A DNA stretch of 64,000 bases from Sulfurospirillum cavolei. GTDB taxonomy: Bacteria > Campylobacterota > Campylobacteria > Campylobacterales > Sulfurospirillaceae. This document shows positions 59,459 to 64,000 of this stretch, piece by piece (within the stretch, counting starts at the first letter, position 1; each line of letters begins with the position of its first letter). The notes beneath the pieces were generated by a model that saw only the letters and a list, made by a program, of their open reading frames with translations, was not told where the DNA came from and did not search any database. Location: the NCBI RefSeq assembly GCF_000813325.1, contig NZ_BBQE01000007.1; one strand, given 5' to 3'. A program made the translations under genes and the position numbers.

Positions 59459-60247
59459 ATGAGAGTGTTTCCGCAAATTTGCATCGCCTTCATGCTTTTA
59501 CCTCCTCTCCTCTTTGCCGACCTTTTAGAGACCGTCTTGCATACCCAACAACTTCGCGTGTGTATTTGGCCCGAATATTACGGCATCTCGTACCTCAATC
59601 CCCGCACGCAAAAACTTTCCGGTATCGACGTTGATTTAGCCCAAGAGTTTGCTTCAACGCTCGGCGTAAGCGTACGCTTCGTACAAAGTTCGTTTGCGAC
59701 TTTGATCCAAGACCTCTTATCGCATCGATGCGACATCGCGATGTTTGCGATCGGCATTACGCCGGAGCGTCAAAAATATTTACGTTTCACGTCGCCGCAC
59801 CTGCAAAGCGATATATACGCCATCGTATCCAAAAGCAATAACCGCATTCAAACATGGGAAGATATCGACCAAGAAGGCGTCGTCGTCACCGTCGCCAAAG
59901 GAACGTACCATGTAAAACTGATGCAAAACGCCTTGCGTAAAGCCTCTTTACATGTCGTCGATTCGTTGCGTGCGCGCGAACAAGAAGTCGAGTCCGGACG
60001 CGCGGACGTGATGATGAGCGACTACCCTTTTAGCACGCAACTGCTGGTCGAAAAAGAGTGGGCAAAACGCATTGCACCCACCTCTTCCTTCCATCCAACT
60101 TCCTACGCGTGGGCATTGGATAAAAACGAAGAGGCTTTATGCTCTCGCGCCGAAGCGTTTATGCAAACGATTAAACGCGACGGTCGCTTGCAAACGATCG
60201 CAAAGCGGTACGCGCTTGATCCTATCGTGGTTGTAACGCCGCCGTGA
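59459..60247 (+). CDS. Periplasmic amino-acid-type binding protein coupled to a diguanylate cyclase
   Basis: 262 aa. Signal peptide about 1-20 (ending PLLFADLLE), then an SBP_bac_3 domain: LRVCIWPEYYGISYLNPRTQ (about 32-51), SGIDVDLAQEFASTLGVSVR, and DIAMFAIGITPERQKYLRFT. Such proteins bind polar amino acids, but no ABC permease is nearby. The stop overlaps the GTG of the diguanylate cyclase gene, so it probably works as that enzyme's ligand-binding partner. Ligand is unknown. Confidence 0.87.
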   Translation: MRVFPQICIAFMLLPPLLFADLLETVLHTQQLRVCIWPEYYGISYLNPRTQKLSGIDVDLAQEFASTLGVSVRFVQSSFATLIQDLLSHRCDIAMFAIGITPERQKYLRFTSPHLQSDIYAIVSKSNNRIQTWEDIDQEGVVVTVAKGTYHVKLMQNALRKASLHVVDSLRAREQEVESGRADVMMSDYPFSTQLLVEKEWAKRIAPTSSFHPTSYAWALDKNEEALCSRAEAFMQTIKRDGRLQTIAKRYALDPIVVVTPP

Positions 60248-62496
60248 AGCCGACGACCTACCTCAACAAGACCGTACTGCGTTACGCGTCAATCGGCTTT
60301 TTTATCATCGCGCTGACGATCTTTTTGATGGCTACGACGCTCAAAGACCTTCGCCAAGAAGCAATGGATACGCATCGTCGTATCGCCGAATTGTATGCGT
60401 ATACGTTTGAAGAGCATTTTTCGCAAATGCTCCATCATCTCAATTTTTCAATCGATCGTCTCATGCAACTGCACGTCTCGAAAAAAGAAGTCGCCTCGTT
60501 ATCGCCGCTTCTGCATTCCTTATGCGAAAACGTTCCGTATATTCGCTCGTTTTCGATCAGCGACGAGACGGGAAAAATCATCGCAAGTTCCCTTTCAAAC
60601 AATATCGACCGTTCAATCGACCTTCACACCTTTTTGCCGATTCCTTTCGGAGACGACGCGCTTTTGCGTATCGGCGTTCCGCAAGAAGGGCGGGATTTTT
60701 TTGCCTCAAAATCCAACGGCGATTATCGTGCGATCGATGCCAACGGCATCTTTTTCTTGCCCGTTATCAAAAAAATTACCTTGGAAAATCGCCCGTATTA
60801 CATTGCCGTTTCGATCAATACGGACTATCTTTACCGTCGCTACCTCTCGGTGTTGCCGCCCGAACAAGGCACGACGCTTTCGATTTGGCGCATCGACGGA
60901 ACTTTGCTTTTTTCAAGCGATCGAACACAGCCTTTAGCTTTGTCGCACTACACGCCGCAACATCCTAAAGATCACGAAGATTTTTACGAACATGTCAAAC
61001 ACTACGTACACCATACGCTTAACGTCTTTCGCAGTGCGCATACGTTCGGTTTTATCGTCGAAATCAAAACCGACGAACATGTCGTCTTAACGTACGGCGA
61101 TAAAGAGCGTCGTAAAATCTTATGGCTGAGTGCCGCACTCATTTTATGTTTGGGCGTTCTTTTTGCGACGCTTGTGATTCGCTATTTGAGGGAGAACGAA
61201 CGTCAAAAGAGACAATTGACGTACGAAAAACAGTTTCGTATCGCAATGGAAGCGACGCAAACGGGACTTTGGACGTGGGATATCATCAGCGATCGCGTCA
61301 CATGGGATCCGCAATGCTTCAAACTGTTAGGGTATGAGCCCGACACTTTTGAGATCAGTTTGGAAAAGATCTATCAATTGACCCATCCCGACGAAGCGGC
61401 GACGATGTATTTTGCCATTAAAGAGCAAATCATCGCAAAACATGCTTTCGTGATCGAACGCCGTATGCTCAACGCCCGTAACGAATGGGTTTACGTTCAA
61501 GTCAGGGGTAAAGCGGTCGAGATGACGGATGAGGGCGAACCGAAGCTCTTAACGGGCGTGTATATCAATATCGACGCACAAAAAAAGGCGGAACATTTAC
61601 ACCTCAGTGCCGTAGCTTTCGAAGCGCAAGAGGCTATTTTGATTACCGACGCAAACGAAAAAATCCTCAAAGCCAACGAAGCATTCACGCGAATTACGGG
61701 CTATAGCGAAAGTGAAATCATCGGCGAAACGCCTCGTTTTTTCCGATCGGGTAAGCATGACAAAGCATTTTACACCGCGATGTGGCAAGAGCTGCTCACC
61801 AAAGGGTTTTGGCAAGGCGAGATGTGGAACAAACGCAAAAACGAGGAAGTCTTCGCCGAATTTTTAACCATCACCGCGATTAAAAATGCCGAAGGAAAAA
61901 CCACGCACTATATCGCCAATCTCAGCGACATTACCCAGCATAAAGTCGCTCAAGAGCAGATTCACGAAATGGCGTATTACGACCCTTTAACGCACCTTGC
62001 CAACCGCAGGCTCCTTGATGAAACCATGCAGCATTTATGGAACGAGGGAAAAAGTAAACCGCACTACCATGCGCTTTTATTTATCGATTTGGATCATTTT
62101 AAAACCTTAAACGATCGCTACGGGCACGATGCAGGCGACATGTTGCTCGTGCAAGTCGCCGCAAGACTCAAAGACGTCGTTCGCAAAAGTGATCTTGCCG
62201 TACGGCTCGGAGGCGACGAGTTTATCGTCGTGCTGTGCGAATTAGGCAACCACTACGGTATGGCGCATTATCTTACACAAAGCGTCGCCCAAAAAATTTT
62301 AACGCATCTGTGCGAACCCTACGCTCTTTTAGAGGGTAACTATACGATAGGGGCTAGTATCGGATGCGTTTTATTTACGAGCGACACGCATCCGGACATA
62401 ACCGCTATTTTAAAAGAAGCCGATTCGGCGATGTACCAAGCCAAAGCAGGCGGCCGCAACCGGATCTATTTTCGTAACGACGCGACGCCTTCTTAA
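60244..62496 (+). CDS. Membrane diguanylate cyclase with periplasmic dCACHE-like sensor, two PAS domains and GGDEF
   Basis: 750 aa from GTG 60244, translationally coupled to the binding protein. Order: helix (about 13-33), periplasmic CACHE-type sensor (about 35-275; YIRSFSISDETGKIIASSLS), helix (about 292-314), PAS (about 330-450; TGLWTWDIISDRVTWDPQCF), PAS (about 458-575; EAILITDANEKILKANEAFT), GGDEF (about 580-745). RLGGDEFIVVL is intact and RKSD five residues before it is an inhibitory site. It should synthesise cyclic di-GMP in response to the periplasmic protein or its ligand. Confidence 0.93.
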   Translation: MKPTTYLNKTVLRYASIGFFIIALTIFLMATTLKDLRQEAMDTHRRIAELYAYTFEEHFSQMLHHLNFSIDRLMQLHVSKKEVASLSPLLHSLCENVPYIRSFSISDETGKIIASSLSNNIDRSIDLHTFLPIPFGDDALLRIGVPQEGRDFFASKSNGDYRAIDANGIFFLPVIKKITLENRPYYIAVSINTDYLYRRYLSVLPPEQGTTLSIWRIDGTLLFSSDRTQPLALSHYTPQHPKDHEDFYEHVKHYVHHTLNVFRSAHTFGFIVEIKTDEHVVLTYGDKERRKILWLSAALILCLGVLFATLVIRYLRENERQKRQLTYEKQFRIAMEATQTGLWTWDIISDRVTWDPQCFKLLGYEPDTFEISLEKIYQLTHPDEAATMYFAIKEQIIAKHAFVIERRMLNARNEWVYVQVRGKAVEMTDEGEPKLLTGVYINIDAQKKAEHLHLSAVAFEAQEAILITDANEKILKANEAFTRITGYSESEIIGETPRFFRSGKHDKAFYTAMWQELLTKGFWQGEMWNKRKNEEVFAEFLTITAIKNAEGKTTHYIANLSDITQHKVAQEQIHEMAYYDPLTHLANRRLLDETMQHLWNEGKSKPHYHALLFIDLDHFKTLNDRYGHDAGDMLLVQVAARLKDVVRKSDLAVRLGGDEFIVVLCELGNHYGMAHYLTQSVAQKILTHLCEPYALLEGNYTIGASIGCVLFTSDTHPDITAILKEADSAMYQAKAGGRNRIYFRNDATPS

Positions 62497-62618
62497 CGAT
62501 GTTATCCGATAGATGCTCATCGACTCGCAAGCTTACGTATGCCATAATGGTATCAACGTTGGTGCGCTGACAATCTTTGCTTACCGCTCGTTTGCAACGG
62601 CCACGGTTAAGGAGAGAT

Positions 62619-63560
62619 ATGCCTATACTGCTTTTTTTAGGAATGCTTTCGGCGCTGTTTTTCAGCACGACGTTTCTGCTCAATCGCATGATGAGTTTAG
62701 CGCACGGACACTGGATTTGGTCGGCATCGCTTCGCTATTTTTTTATGATCGCCATGGTGGCACTCGTCATCGTCTTGTGGGAAGGACTTCCGACGCTCAA
62801 AGGCGTTTTAGCCCTTTTTAGACGCTTTTGGCGTTTTTGGATACTCTCCGGAAGCATCGGCTTTGGAGGTTTTTACGCGCTGTTGTGTTACAGTGCCGAT
62901 TTCGCGCAAGGCTGGGTCGTCGCAACGACGTGGCAAGTGACGGTGATCGCTTCGTTAGTCGTTTTGATTGCTTTTGGAAAACGTTTCGCCAAACGCATCT
63001 GGTTTTTTTGCGTCCTGATTCTTTTAGGCGTTACCTTGGTCAACCTCGCTTCGATCACGCATTTTAATTGGAATGAACTCTTAAAAGGTTTTCTACCCGT
63101 TTTGGCGGCGGCGTTTTGCTACCCGATCGGCAATCAGCTCGTGTGGGAAGCCAGACATCAAACCCATTCATGGATTCCGCACATCGACGATCCTTTAATG
63201 CACAATGCATTTCACAAAGTGCTCTTGCTCTCTTTAGGCTCCGTTCCTTTTTGGTTGGTTTTGATCGTTTGCACGACTCCGCCGCCGCCCTCGATTTCAC
63301 AAGTCGCTAATACCGCCGCGGTCGCTTTTTTCTCGGGCATCGTTGCGACAACGCTCTTTTTATATGCGAGAACCCGCGCCAAAACCAGTGCCGAAATCGC
63401 CGCGGTGGATGCGACGCAAGCCGCCGAAGTCATTTTCGCGCTGATCGGAGAAGTCCTTTTTTTAGGAGCACCCGTTCCGCCTTTGAGTGCATTTTTAGGA
63501 ATAGGATTGGTTTTTATCGGTCTTTTTTTCTTTATCGTGTTTCAAAAAAAGCAGAACTAA
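62619..63560 (+). CDS. Multidrug-resistance efflux protein of the EmrE-like DMT family
   Basis: 313 aa from ATG 62619, with AAGGAG 5 bases upstream; the frame back to 62577 is not needed. About ten membrane helices in two halves: MPILLFLGMLSALFFSTTFL at the N-terminus, FGGFYALLCYSADFAQGWVV (about 83-102) and ATQAAEVIFALIGEVLFLGA near the end. Substrate unknown. Separated from the preceding cyclase by 122 bases and followed by a terminator shared with the convergent receptor gene. Confidence 0.85.
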   Translation: MPILLFLGMLSALFFSTTFLLNRMMSLAHGHWIWSASLRYFFMIAMVALVIVLWEGLPTLKGVLALFRRFWRFWILSGSIGFGGFYALLCYSADFAQGWVVATTWQVTVIASLVVLIAFGKRFAKRIWFFCVLILLGVTLVNLASITHFNWNELLKGFLPVLAAAFCYPIGNQLVWEARHQTHSWIPHIDDPLMHNAFHKVLLLSLGSVPFWLVLIVCTTPPPPSISQVANTAAVAFFSGIVATTLFLYARTRAKTSAEIAAVDATQAAEVIFALIGEVLFLGAPVPPLSAFLGIGLVFIGLFFFIVFQKKQN

Positions 63561-63605
63561 AGAGAGCCTTTCGACTCTCTTTAGGATCTACATGTAGGTT
63601 TTTTT
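63557..63605. terminator. Bidirectional terminator between the efflux gene and the receptor
   Basis: CTAAAGAGAG, 8-base loop, CTCTCTTTAG (63557-63584), whose left arm begins in the efflux stop codon, then CTACATGTAGG and TTTTTTT. The palindrome CTACATGTAG directly before the T-run is a second stem. Confidence 0.65.
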
Positions 63606-64000
63606 AGAAGCTATAGCGCGCATTGGCGTAATAGTTTCGTCCCTCTTGCGCATAACCGTTGTTGTAGTAATAATATTCGTCAAAGAGATTTTTAATACCG
63701 ACTGCCAATTCAAGATTTTTGATCGGGCGGTATGCCACGCGAATATCCGCTACCGTATACGAACTGCTCTCTTCGCTACCGCTGACCGTGGAATAGCGTT
63801 TTCCTTCATGTCGAACGATCGGCGTTATATCGACCGAATGGATCGGCGAATAGGTTAAACTCGCATAGTAACTGTGTTTGGGCGTATCGGTCGTGTATTT
63901 GGCATTCGCCGTTTTACTGTCTTCAATCGTCGCATCGATATACGTATACGAGAGCGTACTTCGGAGTTGTTCATTCCATTGGGAATTTAAACTGACTTCG
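63604..64000 (-). CDS. TonB-dependent receptor, C-terminal part (runs off the right edge)
   Basis: The frame is open from the window edge to TAA at 63604, 131 codons. It reads as outer-membrane barrel strands: LRSTLSYTYIDATIEDSK, YYASLTYSPIHSVDITPIVR, then YTVADIRVAYRPIKNLELAV, GIKNLFDEYYYYNNGYAQEG and the final aromatic YYANARYSF. The IKNLFDEYYYYNNGY segment is typical of iron-chelate receptors. It is distinct from the receptor at 30159. Substrate cannot be judged without the plug domain. Confidence 0.88.
   Translation of the reverse strand, partial: EVSLNSQWNEQLRSTLSYTYIDATIEDSKTANAKYTTDTPKHSYYASLTYSPIHSVDITPIVRHEGKRYSTVSGSEESSSYTVADIRVAYRPIKNLELAVGIKNLFDEYYYYNNGYAQEGRNYYANARYSF

Overview
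The window reads as a stretch of chromosome from a member of the Campylobacterota, most likely a Sulfurospirillum-like free-living anaerobe or microaerophile. This rests on gene content: aspA-dcuA with a periplasmic asparaginase for fumarate-type metabolism, an OmpR-family two-component pair next to an EptA-type transferase, a DUF134/NifX-like pair, tRNA-Sec with selD-yedF, and very compact operons with many ATGA stop-start overlaps. The genus is inference. One palindromic word, TTACATGTAA, recurs far more often than chance through both coding and intergenic DNA.

Layout. 1-6.6 kb: an integrase fragment running off the left edge, a flavodoxin with an unknown partner behind a Fur-like site, a LysE exporter, and a tightly overlapping minus-strand operon (anchored small protein, FtsX/MacB-like permease, LolD-like ATPase, multi-spanning protein with a CPFC motif, NosL-like protein, TIGR01777 epimerase) that looks like a metal or redox handling module. 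6.7-20.7 kb: a second LysE exporter, a diguanylate cyclase with an Spx/ArsC-like protein, RarD, a two-component system with EptA, a deoxyinosine glycosylase, an EAL protein, a CZB chemoreceptor/CheY/PAS-kinase operon, and divergent NifX-like and DUF134 genes around an inverted repeat. 20.7-28.3 kb: uppP, an HgdB/HgdC-type ATP-dependent reductase pair, an AT-rich macro-domain gene pair, and a toxin-antitoxin module leading into a nucleosidase-like, radical SAM and SDR operon.

28.3-32.7 kb is a ferric-siderophore type operon (TonB receptor, methyltransferase, frameshifted binding protein). 32.7-40.8 kb is an asparagine/aspartate block: two sequence-identical aspA genes, dcuA, periplasmic asparaginase, and a histidine kinase with a periplasmic binding-protein-like sensor plus its regulator. 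Asparagine would be hydrolysed outside the inner membrane, aspartate imported by DcuA and split to fumarate and ammonia.

41.5-46.1 kb is a roughly 4.5 kb integrative element in tRNA-Sec (selC). It carries a P4-type integrase next to the tRNA, an AlpA-like regulator, two paralogous helix-turn-helix proteins, two further small genes, matching integrase arm sites at both ends, a degenerate tRNA 3'-end repeat at the right end, and about 700 bases without genes that are dense in nested stems, a 114-base tandem RNA-like repeat with compensatory changes, and a probable pseudoknot. This region is the best candidate here for something undescribed.

46.1-56.6 kb is a complete guanidine-nitrogen operon behind a guanidine-I (ykkC) riboswitch: ABC transporter, two DUF1989 proteins (carboxyguanidine deiminase), guanidine/urea carboxylase, a drug/metabolite-type transporter, and an allophanate hydrolase whose C-terminal domain is a separate gene. 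56.7-64 kb holds a YkgJ-type cysteine-cluster protein, selD-yedF, a small conserved-looking protein, a binding-protein/diguanylate-cyclase pair, an EmrE-family efflux protein and the C-terminus of a second TonB-dependent receptor.
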